Assembly: GCA_036407035.1 (NCBI GenBank)
Contig: DASXAA010000115.1
Coordinates: 1-11,082 of the forward strand
Length of the DNA: 11,082 nucleotides
Reading direction: 5' to 3'
DNA from: JACVRW01 sp036407035
GTDB lineage: Bacteria > Actinomycetota > Thermoleophilia > Solirubrobacterales > Thermoleophilaceae
The notes under the pieces are model-generated. The model was not told the origin of the DNA, did no database searches, and saw only the letters and a program-made list of their open reading frames with translations. Every line of letters starts with the position of its first letter. Within the stretch, counting starts at the first letter, position 1. This document shows, piece after piece, positions 1-7,291 of this stretch. Made by a program: the position numbers and the translations under genes.

Positions 1-2023
1 GCCTGCGGCCGATCCGGCCGGTGAACGGGGTGCTCACGCCGCCGGACTTGGGGACCGCGCGCCTCAGCGCGCCGTCCCTCACGTAGACCGTGCAGCGGGC
101 GGCGCGCCGGAGCCGCCGGAGGGCCCGGGCGCGGCGGTCGCGCGGCATGCGGCGCACCCGCTTCGCGAGCCGCCGGGCCAGCGCGCGGCGGTTGCGGGCG
201 GTGGCCGACACGCACCCGCGACCCGCGAGGCGCACGCCCCGGGCGGGATGCTCGATGGCGAGCGAGACCACCGCCGGCTCGGACAGGCGGTAGCGGAAGA
301 CGGTGCCGCGGCGGGGCGCCCGGCGCGCGCGCGCGCCGCGCCGGGGGGCTGCGCCCGCGACGGTGCCGCGGCGGACCGCCGCGCCCGCGTGCGTGCCCCG
401 CTGCGCCGCCGACCGCGGCGTCGCCCGCCGTCCCACCGCGAACCGGCGTGCCGACAGCCGCAGCCGGCGCACGCTCGGCGGCGTCCCGTCCACCAGCAGC
501 CGCCGGTTCGCCGTGGCCGAGTTGCCGAAGTGGTCGCGCGCGACCGCCTCGATCGTCGCCGGACCCTCCCGCAGCCGCAACCTCACGCTCCAGCGCCCGC
601 CGGGACCGGGCGCGACCGGCCGGCCGGCGACCTGCAGGGCGTCCAGGCCGCCGTTGTCCGAAGCGGCGCCGGTGACCGTCACGGCCGGCCTGACGGTCGC
701 GCCGCCGGCCGGCGTCGAGAAGCTCACGCTCGGGCCGCCCAGCTCGTCCTCGGCGCGCCGGGCCCCGGCGTTGAGCTCGGCCCGGTTCGTGGCCATCCGG
801 AACACGTGCACGACCGTTTCCGATCCCCCCGGCGGCAGGCTCATGGAGTAGTCGGCGATGAAGTCCGTCGGCGCCAGGAACCGGATCGCCGACGGCGGCG
901 GGAACGCCGTGATGGCGCCCTGCGGCAGGTCGAAGCCGCCGTCCGGCGCGTCGCTCGCGGCCCGCACGAAGATCGTCCCCGGGCCCCAGCCCGGCCCCGC
1001 GACCGACTGGCCGCCCGCCCGCACGGCGTATCCGGCCGGCTCCCAGCTCAGGTCATAGCTCGGGTGCCTGCCGTCCCCGGGGTCGCGGAGCAGCTGGTCG
1101 TAGCGCAGGTCCACGCGCTGGGCCGACCCGGACGTGTTCACCCACCGGTCCGTGATCCGGACGAGCACGCCCGCCTCGCTCTGCAAGATCGTCCGCTCCA
1201 GCCGGACCGCCGCCGCCTGGAAGGCCGTGCAGTTGGTGGCCGTCGCCGGCACGGGGTCGCCGGGGCAGTGGACCAGCGCCTCGGACTCGTCGATCCGCAG
1301 GTCGTGCGTCACGGGGTCCACGCTGACGGTGTGCTCCAGCGCGGGCAGTCCGGGCGCGTCCGGGTTGACCACCCGCGCCGCCGCCGGCGCGTACGCCGGC
1401 CTGCCGCCGACGTTCACCGAGTTACGTCCGTCCGGCGCGTTGTAGCGGTAGAGCGCGGCCGCGCCGATGAACAGCCGCTGGCTGTTCGTCCAGCGCGAGA
1501 AGTCCGTCAGGCGCATGTCGCAGAGGCCGCACTCGCCGACGGAGTCGTAGTCGGCCACCCCGCGGTCCTGCTGGTTCAGAACGAAGTAGTCGAACGGGCG
1601 GTCCGTGTTCGGGCCGCTCATGATGCGGTCGGTGGTGCGGTGCTCCACGACCACCCCCGGCCCGGCGAAGGGCGTGACGACCAGACCGGCCGGCGGGTCG
1701 TGCGGCAGCGCCCGCAGCCGGCATGCCCCGACGAGGTTGTCGGGCTTCGCGGTAGCCGTGAAGCTGCCGTCGGCGGCCACCGGCACGGTCTCGAACAACG
1801 GCGCCTGCCCGGTGCGCTCGAAGCAGACGATGTCGACGCTGTCGCCGCCCTTGCCGTCGCTCGTGCCGGAGACGGTGATCGTGGGCTCGGAGTTGTCGAA
1901 CACGACGCGCGTCCCGTGCGCCGGGATCGTTATGTCGCTCGTCGTCACATCCGCCCTGGCGGGAGTGGCGAGCGCCGCGAGCGCGCACAGCGCCGCGACC
2001 GTGATGCGGGCAGGGGCCCTCAT
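1..2023 (-). CDS. Secreted Ig-like-domain protein with Arg-rich C-terminal module (3' end outside window)
   Basis: An open frame of 674 codons starts at ATG 2023 and continues past the left edge without a stop. Residues 1-24 look like a Sec signal peptide: a basic start, an Ala/Leu-rich core, and cleavage after ARA-24. Residues 25-425 are a large extracellular region I do not recognise, with cysteines at 67, 101, 165, 168, 253 and 265. Residues 430-515 look like a bacterial Ig-like domain, ending in VDGTPPSV. Residues 520-575 are a low-complexity Arg/Ala/Gly linker containing RRGTV twice (551-555, 571-575). After this comes a module (FRYRLSEPA, Cys604, Cys644, TGRIGRR) resembling C-terminal repeats common in Solirubrobacterales surface proteins; that likeness is from memory. 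Such modules usually end soon after this point, so probably only a few dozen residues are missing. No clear Shine-Dalgarno precedes the start. It is divergent from the cyclase gene. Function unknown; likely exported or wall-associated. Confidence 0.85.
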   Translation of the reverse strand, partial: MRAPARITVAALCALAALATPARADVTTSDITIPAHGTRVVFDNSEPTITVSGTSDGKGGDSVDIVCFERTGQAPLFETVPVAADGSFTATAKPDNLVGACRLRALPHDPPAGLVVTPFAGPGVVVEHRTTDRIMSGPNTDRPFDYFVLNQQDRGVADYDSVGECGLCDMRLTDFSRWTNSQRLFIGAAALYRYNAPDGRNSVNVGGRPAYAPAAARVVNPDAPGLPALEHTVSVDPVTHDLRIDESEALVHCPGDPVPATATNCTAFQAAAVRLERTILQSEAGVLVRITDRWVNTSGSAQRVDLRYDQLLRDPGDGRHPSYDLSWEPAGYAVRAGGQSVAGPGWGPGTIFVRAASDAPDGGFDLPQGAITAFPPPSAIRFLAPTDFIADYSMSLPPGGSETVVHVFRMATNRAELNAGARRAEDELGGPSVSFSTPAGGATVRPAVTVTGAASDNGGLDALQVAGRPVAPGPGGRWSVRLRLREGPATIEAVARDHFGNSATANRRLLVDGTPPSVRRLRLSARRFAVGRRATPRSAAQRGTHAGAAVRRGTVAGAAPRRGARARRAPRRGTVFRYRLSEPAVVSLAIEHPARGVRLAGRGCVSATARNRRALARRLAKRVRRMPRDRRARALRRLRRAARCTVYVRDGALRRAVPKSGGVSTPFTGRIGRR
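299..374. repeat. 16-bp direct repeat, 60-bp period, in secreted-protein linker
   Basis: The sequence GACGGTGCCGCGGCGG occurs at 299-314 and again at 359-374. The 60-bp offset keeps the reading frame, so the minus-strand gene carries RRGTV twice, 20 residues apart. This suggests an in-frame duplication that later diverged within the low-complexity linker. Confidence 0.7.
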
Positions 2024-2088
2024 TTCGAATCCATTCGGGAGGTGTATCGGCGCCGCCGAGGCGCACCCCAAGGGTCTCACGTGTTTGC
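2024..2088. promoter_or_regulatory. Divergent intergenic region with two small inverted repeats
   Basis: These 65 bp separate the start codons of the secreted-protein gene (minus) and the cyclase gene (plus), so both promoters must lie here or within the coding ends. A palindrome, CGAAT-cc-ATTCG, spans 2026-2037, directly beside the secreted-protein start. A second inverted repeat, TCGGC-gcc-GCCGA, spans 2047-2059, with GGTG (2041-2044) and CACC (2064-2067) as possible outer pairing. I see no convincing -35/-10 pair in either direction. AAGGG at 2070-2074 is the only weak ribosome-binding candidate for the cyclase and sits rather far upstream. Confidence 0.45.
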
Positions 2089-3219
2089 ATGTGCGCGGTG
2101 GGAATCGACTTCGAGGCGGAGGGGCTGCTCGACGGGCTCGAGGAGGACCGCCAGCGCGAGGCCAGGCTCGAGCTGCTCCGCGAGCTGGAGCGCGACGGCG
2201 TCCGTCTCGACGAGCTGCGGAGCGCGGTGCGGGAGAACCGGCTCGTCCTGCTCCCGGCGGAGCTCACACTCGGGGGCGACGAGCGCCTGACCCTGACCGA
2301 GGTGGTCGAGCGGTCCGGGCTCGACGCCGACTTCTTCTCGCGGCTCTGGCGCGCGCTCGGGTTCGCCGTGCCCCGGCCCGACGAGCCGACCTTCAGCGAG
2401 GACGACGTGGAGGCGGCCGCGAACGTGCGCCGCTTCCGCCAGGCCGGCATGCCGGACGAGGCGGTGCTCGAGATCGGGCGGCTCCTCGGCCAGAGCATGG
2501 CGCGCGTGGCCGCCGCCACCTCCAGGGTGTTCGCGGAGACCTTCCTGCAGCCGGGCGACACCGAGCGCGACCTCGGCCTGCGCTACGCCGAGCAGACGCG
2601 CGCGCTCGAGCCGCTGCTCGCCGAGGCCGTGCTGCATGCGCTGCGGGCGCACGAGCGCGCCAACCTGCGCCAGGCGGCGGTCGGCAGCGCGGAGCTGCGG
2701 AGCGGGCGGCTGCCCGGCGCGCTGGAGATGGCGATCTGCTTCGCCGACCTGGTCGGCTTCACCAAGCTCGGCGAGGACATCGCGGCGGACGAGCTCGGCG
2801 ACCTCGCCGAGCGCTTCGCGGTCATGGCGCTCGAGGTCGCCGAGGCCCCCGTGCGGCTCGTGAAGACGATCGGCGACGCGGCGATGCTCGTCGCGCCCGA
2901 GGTGGACCCGCTGATCGACGCGGCGCTGCGGCTGCTCGAGCTGGCCGAGGGCGCGGGCGCGAGCTTCCCGCGCGTGCACGCCGGGCTCGACGCCGGGCCG
3001 GTGCTCCCGCGCGCCGGCGACTTCTACGGCTCGCCCGTGAACCTCGCCAGCCGCATCACGGACTTCGCCCTGCCGGGCAGCGTGGTTGTGTCCGCCGCGG
3101 CGCGCGAGGCATCCGCCCGCGACTGGGCGTGGTCCACGGTGGGAAGGCGCCGCCTGCGCGGCGTCCGCGAGCCCGCCCCCCTGTTCCGCGTACGGCGCGA
3201 GGCGCCCGAGCGACCCTAG
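2089..3219 (+). CDS. Class III adenylate cyclase with N-terminal regulatory domain
   Basis: Predicted to make cyclic AMP from ATP as a cytoplasmic homodimer (376 residues, no signal peptide or membrane segment). Residues 208-370 form the class III catalytic domain with a full residue set: metal-binding D220 (CFADLVGFT) and D263 (VKTIGD), adenine-selecting K259 and D311 (GDFYGSPVNLASR), and transition-state N318 and R322. Lys and Asp at the purine-selecting positions favour adenylate over guanylate cyclase. Residues 1-200 are helical; 67-145 resemble the autoinhibitory, pH-responsive N-terminal domain of the Mycobacterium tuberculosis Rv1264/Rv2212 type, and overall length and active-site numbering are close to Rv1264. 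ATG 2089 is the only reasonable start: no in-frame start codon lies between it and the divergent gene. An in-frame GTG at 2098 is a minor alternative. Its TAG stop overlaps that of convergent metK. Confidence 0.93.
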   Translation: MCAVGIDFEAEGLLDGLEEDRQREARLELLRELERDGVRLDELRSAVRENRLVLLPAELTLGGDERLTLTEVVERSGLDADFFSRLWRALGFAVPRPDEPTFSEDDVEAAANVRRFRQAGMPDEAVLEIGRLLGQSMARVAAATSRVFAETFLQPGDTERDLGLRYAEQTRALEPLLAEAVLHALRAHERANLRQAAVGSAELRSGRLPGALEMAICFADLVGFTKLGEDIAADELGDLAERFAVMALEVAEAPVRLVKTIGDAAMLVAPEVDPLIDAALRLLELAEGAGASFPRVHAGLDAGPVLPRAGDFYGSPVNLASRITDFALPGSVVVSAAAREASARDWAWSTVGRRRLRGVREPAPLFRVRREAPERP

Positions 3220-4475
3220 GCGCTCGCCGGCTGGCTCTCGCGCTCGCCGAGCCCGGCGGCCTCGCGCAGCGCCGCGGCCTTGTCGGTCTTCTCCCAGGTG
3301 AAGTCGTGGTCCTCGCGGCCGAAGTGGCCGTAGGCGGCCGTCTTCTGGTAGATCGGCCGGTGCAGGTCGAGGTACTTGCGGAAGGCGCCCGGGCGCAGGT
3401 CGAAGTGGTCGCGCACGAGCTGCAGGATCTGCCCGCGCGAGATCCGCTCGGTCCCGAACGTCTCCACCATCACGGACACCGGGTGCGCCACGCCGATCGC
3501 GTAGGCGACCTGGATCTCGCAGCGGTCCGCCAGCCCCGCGGCGACCACGTTCTTCGCCACGTAGCGCGCCGCGTACGCCGCCGAGCGGTCGACCTTCGAC
3601 GGGTCCTTGCCCGAGAAGGCGCCGCCGCCGTGACGCGCCATGCCGCCGTAGGTGTCGATGATGATCTTGCGCCCGGTCAGGCCGCAGTCGCCCATCGGGC
3701 CGCCGATCTCGAACTTGCCGGTCGGGTTGACGAGGAACGCCGAGTCGTGGAAGAGCTTCTTCTCGTCGAACATCTCGGGAGGGAGGATCGGGTGCACAAC
3801 GTGCTCCCAGAGGTCCGGCCGGATCAGTGCCTCCGAGTCCACGCCCGGCTTGTGCTGCGTGGAGATCAGGATCTTCTCGACCTCGATCGGGCGGCCGTTC
3901 TCGTAGCGGATCGTCACCTGCGTCTTGCCGTCCGGGCGCAGGTAGGGCAGCACGTCGCCCCGGCGCACCTCCGCGAGCCGGTGGGCAATGCGGTGCGCGA
4001 GCGAGATCGGCATCGGCATCAGCTCGCGCGTCTCGCGCGTGGCATAACCGAACATCATCCCCTGGTCGCCGGCGCCGGCCACGTCGTGCTCGTCCTCGTC
4101 GCCGGGGTCGTGGCGCATCTCGTACGCCTGGTCCACGCCCTGGGCGATGTCCGGCGACTGCTCGTCGATCGCGGTGATCACCGCGCACGTGTTGCAGTCG
4201 AAGCCGTAGCTCGCGTCCGTGTATCCGATCCTGCGGATCGTCTCGCGCGCGATCTTCGGGATGTCCACGTAGGTGTCGGTGGTGATCTCCCCCGACACCA
4301 CCACGAGCCCCGTGTTCACCAGCGTCTCGCAGGCCACGCGGCCGGCCGGGTCCTCGCGCAGCACGGCGTCGAGCACGCCGTCGGAGATCTGGTCGGCCAT
4401 CTTGTCCGGATGCCCCTCGGTGACCGACTCCGAGGTGAACAGGAACTCGTTGTCTGAAAGCTGCTCTGTCGTCAT
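3216..4475 (-). CDS. metK: S-adenosylmethionine synthetase (methionine adenosyltransferase)
   Basis: Makes S-adenosylmethionine from methionine and ATP, with release of phosphate and pyrophosphate, in the cytoplasm. The 419 residues show the family signatures: GHPDK (21-25) near the N-terminus, the ATP-binding hexapeptide GAGDQG (134-139) followed by MMFGYA, and the phosphate-binding GGGAFSGKD (283-291). The length is slightly above the usual 380-400. The start is fixed by the protein beginning MTTEQLSDNEFLFTSESVTE and by its ATGA overlap with the stop of the upstream HAD gene, which implies translational coupling; I see no separate Shine-Dalgarno. There is no room for a SAM riboswitch directly upstream, so any such control would have to act on the whole operon. 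It is the last gene of the cmk-der-HAD-metK block and ends head-on against the cyclase gene. Confidence 0.97.
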   Translation of the reverse strand: MTTEQLSDNEFLFTSESVTEGHPDKMADQISDGVLDAVLREDPAGRVACETLVNTGLVVVSGEITTDTYVDIPKIARETIRRIGYTDASYGFDCNTCAVITAIDEQSPDIAQGVDQAYEMRHDPGDEDEHDVAGAGDQGMMFGYATRETRELMPMPISLAHRIAHRLAEVRRGDVLPYLRPDGKTQVTIRYENGRPIEVEKILISTQHKPGVDSEALIRPDLWEHVVHPILPPEMFDEKKLFHDSAFLVNPTGKFEIGGPMGDCGLTGRKIIIDTYGGMARHGGGAFSGKDPSKVDRSAAYAARYVAKNVVAAGLADRCEIQVAYAIGVAHPVSVMVETFGTERISRGQILQLVRDHFDLRPGAFRKYLDLHRPIYQKTAAYGHFGREDHDFTWEKTDKAAALREAAGLGERESQPASA

Positions 4476-5128
4476 GAGGCCGGGAAGGGTATCCGCTCGG
4501 GCGTCAGGTCCGCGAGGTGCTCGATCACGTCGTCCGCCTGGGCCAGCGCCCCCTCGTCGGGCGGGTAGTGCGGGTTGGGCAGCGCGATCACGCGCATGCC
4601 CGCCGCCTTGGCGGCCCTGATGCCGTTCTCGGAGTCCTCGATCGCGACGGACCGGCGCGGGTCGGCGCCGATGCGCCGCGCCACCTCCAGGTACACGTCG
4701 GGCGCGGGCTTGCCGCGCGCGACCTGCTCGGAGGAGAGCGTGACGGCGAAGCGGTCGGCCAGTCCCGACAGCTCCAGGAAGAGGTCGATGATCTCCCGGT
4801 TCGAGGAGCTCGCGAGGCCGAGCGGCCAGTGGCGGGCGAGCCGCTCGACCGCCTCCGCTGCGCCGTCGATGTACGGGAGCCGCTCGCGGTAGATGTCCTC
4901 GAGGTGGGCGACCACGGCGTCCGAGATCTCCCCCGGGTCCATCTCCACCTTCAGCTCGTCGCGCAGGTACCGCGACCACTCGAGCGAGCTCATCCCCATC
5001 ATGTCGCGCGGCGCGCGCTCGAGCCAGCGGCCGCCGCGCTCGCGCACCAGCTCCTCCTTGGCCGCGTTCCACACCTGCTCCGAGTCGAGCAGCACGCCGT
5101 CGAGGTCGAAGACCACCGCTTCGGTCAT
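4472..5128 (-). CDS. HAD-superfamily hydrolase, beta-phosphoglucomutase/phosphatase-like
   Basis: A 218-residue HAD subfamily IA enzyme, probably a phosphatase or phosphomutase acting on a small phosphorylated metabolite such as a sugar phosphate. All four HAD motifs are present: nucleophile D8 and acid/base D10 in FDLDGV, the motif II serine in ASSSN (107-110), K140 in GKPAPDVY, and the metal-binding pair E164/D165 in IEDSENG. Residues 15-90 form the alpha-helical cap expected for this subfamily. The substrate cannot be read from sequence. Its ATG overlaps the der stop (ATGA, 5125-5128) and its stop overlaps the metK start (ATGA, 4472-4475), so it is coupled on both sides. A house-cleaning role within the operon is possible but inferred. 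Confidence 0.93.
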   Translation of the reverse strand: MTEAVVFDLDGVLLDSEQVWNAAKEELVRERGGRWLERAPRDMMGMSSLEWSRYLRDELKVEMDPGEISDAVVAHLEDIYRERLPYIDGAAEAVERLARHWPLGLASSSNREIIDLFLELSGLADRFAVTLSSEQVARGKPAPDVYLEVARRIGADPRRSVAIEDSENGIRAAKAAGMRVIALPNPHYPPDEGALAQADDVIEHLADLTPERIPFPAS

Positions 5129-6423
5129 CGCCGCTCGCGGCCCTTGAAGTCGATCACGAGCGGGACGCCGTGCAGCCCGTAGCGCTCGCGCAGGCGGTTC
5201 TCGAGGAAGTACGCGTAGTGGCGCGTGATCAGGCCGCGGTTGTTCACCTGGATAGCGAAGCGCGGCGGCGCGGTCTCGTACTGGGCCATGTAGTACATGC
5301 GCAGCCGCTTGGCGCGAACCGCGGGCGGCTCGCGCTCCGACTGGAGGTCGCCCAGGAAGCGGTTCAAGTCGGCGGTCTGGATCCACTGGGCCGAGCGGTC
5401 CGCGAGCCGGAGCGCCTCGGCGACCAGCCGCTTGATGCCGCGGCCGGTCTTCGCGGACACCGCCATCACCTGCGGGCGCTGGCGCAGTTTCTTCGTGACC
5501 CGCGCCTTGGCGTCCTCGAGGTCGGTCCGCGTGACGTCCCACTTGTTGAGCGCGACCACCGTGGCGCACTTCTTCTTCATCGCCATCTCCGCGATCCGGA
5601 AGTCCTCGCTCGTGACGCCCTCGGCGGCGTCACAGACCACGACCGCCACGGCCGCCCGCTCCGCCGCGCGCTCCGAGCGCAGCTGCGCGTAGTAGTCGAC
5701 CGTGCCCGCCACCTTCGTGCGCCGCCGCAGGCCGGCGGTGTCGACCAGCGTGACCGGCCGGCCGGCGAACTCGATCCGCGTGTCGATGGCGTCGCGCGTG
5801 GTGCCGGCCACCGGCGTGACGATCACGCGCTCCTCTCCCAAGAGCCGGTTGACGAGCGACGACTTACCGACGTTCGGGCGCCCGATGAACGCGAGGCGGG
5901 AGGTCTCCTCTTCCGTCTCCTGCGCGGCCGGCAGGCGCTCGACGACGAGGTCGAGCAGGTCGCCGGTGCCGAGGCCCTGCGTGGCCGAGACCGCCACCGG
6001 GTCACCGAGGCCGAGGCCGTAGAACTCCGCCGCGAGGCCGGCCTGGCCGAAGTCGTCGACCTTGTTCGCGGCCACGATCACCGGCACCGGGCCGCCGCGC
6101 AGCTCGCCGGCCAGCTCGGCGTCCCCAGGTCGCAGACCGGCGCGGGCGTCCACGATCAGGAGCGCCAGGTCGGCCTCCGCGATCGCGGCGCGCGCCTGGC
6201 GCCGCACCGCCTCGGACATCTCGTCCTCCTCGGCCAGGTCCACGCCGCCGGTGTCGACGAGCGTGAAGCCCACGCCATTCCAGTCGGCGTCCACCTCCTT
6301 GCGGTCGCGGGTGACGCCCGCCTGCTCGTGCACGACGGCCTCCCGCGTGCCCGACAGGCGATTCACGAGCGTCGACTTGCCGACGTTCGGATAGCCGACG
6401 ACCGCGACCTTGGCGCGCTTCAT
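5125..6423 (-). CDS. der: Ribosome biogenesis GTPase Der (EngA)
   Basis: An essential tandem GTPase that acts in maturation of the 50S ribosomal subunit. Der has two GTPase domains in one chain, and both are intact in these 432 residues. Domain 1 has GYPNVGKS (10-17), DTGG (57-60), NKVD (120-123) and SAT (146-148). Domain 2 has GRPNVGKS (181-188), DTAG (228-231), NKWD (293-296) and SAK (323-325). Residues 350-432 form the C-terminal KH-like domain, with the typical MYYMAQYETAPPRF and a basic end. Length is normal for the family. The start at 6423 gives the expected MKRAKVAVVG beginning and lies 13 bp after the cmk stop. AGG in that gap is the only Shine-Dalgarno-like sequence. It overlaps the downstream HAD gene by ATGA. 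Confidence 0.97.
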   Translation of the reverse strand: MKRAKVAVVGYPNVGKSTLVNRLSGTREAVVHEQAGVTRDRKEVDADWNGVGFTLVDTGGVDLAEEDEMSEAVRRQARAAIAEADLALLIVDARAGLRPGDAELAGELRGGPVPVIVAANKVDDFGQAGLAAEFYGLGLGDPVAVSATQGLGTGDLLDLVVERLPAAQETEEETSRLAFIGRPNVGKSSLVNRLLGEERVIVTPVAGTTRDAIDTRIEFAGRPVTLVDTAGLRRRTKVAGTVDYYAQLRSERAAERAAVAVVVCDAAEGVTSEDFRIAEMAMKKKCATVVALNKWDVTRTDLEDAKARVTKKLRQRPQVMAVSAKTGRGIKRLVAEALRLADRSAQWIQTADLNRFLGDLQSEREPPAVRAKRLRMYYMAQYETAPPRFAIQVNNRGLITRHYAYFLENRLRERYGLHGVPLVIDFKGRERR

Positions 6424-6436
6424 CGCGCCGCGGCCT

Positions 6437-7060
6437 TCATCGCCCGCGGGATCGCGCCGCGCCGACGAGCTCGACGATGCGCGCGACCACCTCGTCGAAG
6501 GTCAGGTCCGTCGTATCGAGCTCCACGGCGCCGGCCGCCCGCTGGAGCGGCGAGTGCTCGCGCGTGGAGTCCTGCTGGTCGCGGAGGGCCTGCTCGCGCA
6601 TGACCGTCTCCACGTCGGCGCCGATCTGGCTCGCACGGCGGCGGGCGCGCTCCTGCGCGCTGGCGGTGAGGTACACCTTGACCTCGGCGTCGGGCGCGAC
6701 CACCGTGCCGATGTCGCGCCCCTCAGCGACCCAGTCGCCGTCCGCGAAGAGCTCCTTCTGCTTGCGGGCCATCACGGCGCGCACGCGCTCGTTGGTGGCC
6801 ACCCGCGAGGCCGCCTCGGACACCTCCGGCGCCCGGATCGCCTCGGTCACGTCCTCGCCGCCCACCATCACGCGCTCGCCGAGCCGCAGCTCGAGCTCCT
6901 CGGCGCGCTCGGAGGCGGCGCCGCCATGCCGCAGCACCATCAGCCCGACGGCGCGGTACATCGAGCCCGAGTCGAGATAGGTGAAGCCGAGCGCGTCCGC
7001 GACCGCGCGCGCAACCGTGCTCTTGCCCGCTCCCGCGGGACCGTCGATGGCGACGATCAT
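6437..7060 (-). CDS. cmk: Cytidylate kinase (CMP/dCMP kinase)
   Basis: Phosphorylates CMP and dCMP with ATP in pyrimidine nucleotide salvage and recycling. The 207 residues show the P-loop GPAGAGKST (7-15), the LDSGSMYR substrate-binding segment (29-36), EGRDIGTVV (113-121) and the lid/C-terminal signature DQQDSTREHSPL (161-172). The length fits the short bacterial Cmk form, which lacks extensions. ATG 7060 gives the canonical MIVAIDGPAG start. No good Shine-Dalgarno lies in the 19-bp gap after the upstream small gene, so translation is probably coupled to it. cmk directly before der is a common bacterial arrangement; aroA is often the gene before cmk, but here other elements intervene. Confidence 0.96.
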   Translation of the reverse strand: MIVAIDGPAGAGKSTVARAVADALGFTYLDSGSMYRAVGLMVLRHGGAASERAEELELRLGERVMVGGEDVTEAIRAPEVSEAASRVATNERVRAVMARKQKELFADGDWVAEGRDIGTVVAPDAEVKVYLTASAQERARRRASQIGADVETVMREQALRDQQDSTREHSPLQRAAGAVELDTTDLTFDEVVARIVELVGAARSRGR

Positions 7061-7079
7061 CGCGGGAAGGCTACGCGGC

Positions 7080-7256
7080 TCAGTCGGCGCGCCGGCCCTC
7101 GCCGTCGAGGTCGGCGGCCTCGGCCTCCGAGCCGTCCGCGGAACCGTGCCGCTCGGAGAGCTCGTGGATGTAGTCGGCGATCAGACCACGCCGCGCGCGG
7201 CGCTCGAGTCGCAGTCTTCTCGTGTCGGCGTCCGTGGGCGGGCGGCGCTCGTCCAT
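7080..7256 (-). CDS. Small charged 58-residue protein, first gene of the cmk-der-metK block
   Basis: ATG 7256 to TGA 7080 encodes 58 residues. It has the best ribosome-binding site in the window, GAGGAG (7267-7262) with a 5-nt spacer. The protein starts MDERRPPTDADTRRLRLERR, then has a short amphipathic segment, RRGLIADYIHELSERH (22-37), and an acidic tail. It has no signal peptide, membrane segment or cysteine. The N-terminal part is strongly basic and the C-terminal part acidic, and it may be mostly helical. I have an impression that similar short proteins with an 'IHELSERH'-like motif occur in related actinomycetes, but I cannot confirm a family. The gene stops 19 bp before cmk, so its translation probably feeds into cmk. 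It could be a leader-type or regulatory small protein; function unknown. Confidence 0.72.
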   Translation of the reverse strand: MDERRPPTDADTRRLRLERRARRGLIADYIHELSERHGSADGSEAEAADLDGEGRRAD

Positions 7257-7261
7257 GCTCT

Positions 7262-7267
7262 CTCCTC
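7262..7267 (-). promoter_or_regulatory. Strong Shine-Dalgarno of the 58-residue gene
   Basis: The minus strand reads GAGGAG followed by AGAGC and then ATG at 7256, a 5-nt spacing. Most other genes in the window lack a clear Shine-Dalgarno. This site is the main reason to accept the small gene and its start, and it marks the likely head of a new translational unit. Confidence 0.7.
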
Positions 7268-7291
7268 GGGATAGGCCTGCGGTGCCGACGT

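Noticed and set aside
2078..2083. CACGTG upstream of the cyclase
   Set aside because: A 6-bp palindrome is common by chance at this composition, and nothing else supports it as a site.
1605..4457. Very long open frames opposite the real genes, for example 1605-4457 (plus), 248-2290 (plus), 2077-4188 (minus), 5170-6603 (plus) and 8560-10272 (plus)
   Set aside because: They are antisense or out-of-frame to genes with recognised motifs, are composed mainly of Arg, Ala, Pro and Gly, and have no domain signatures. Long stop-free shadows are expected at this G+C content.
4476..4520. A SAM riboswitch before metK
   Set aside because: The metK start overlaps the stop of the HAD gene, so there is no leader; the upstream bases are HAD coding sequence.
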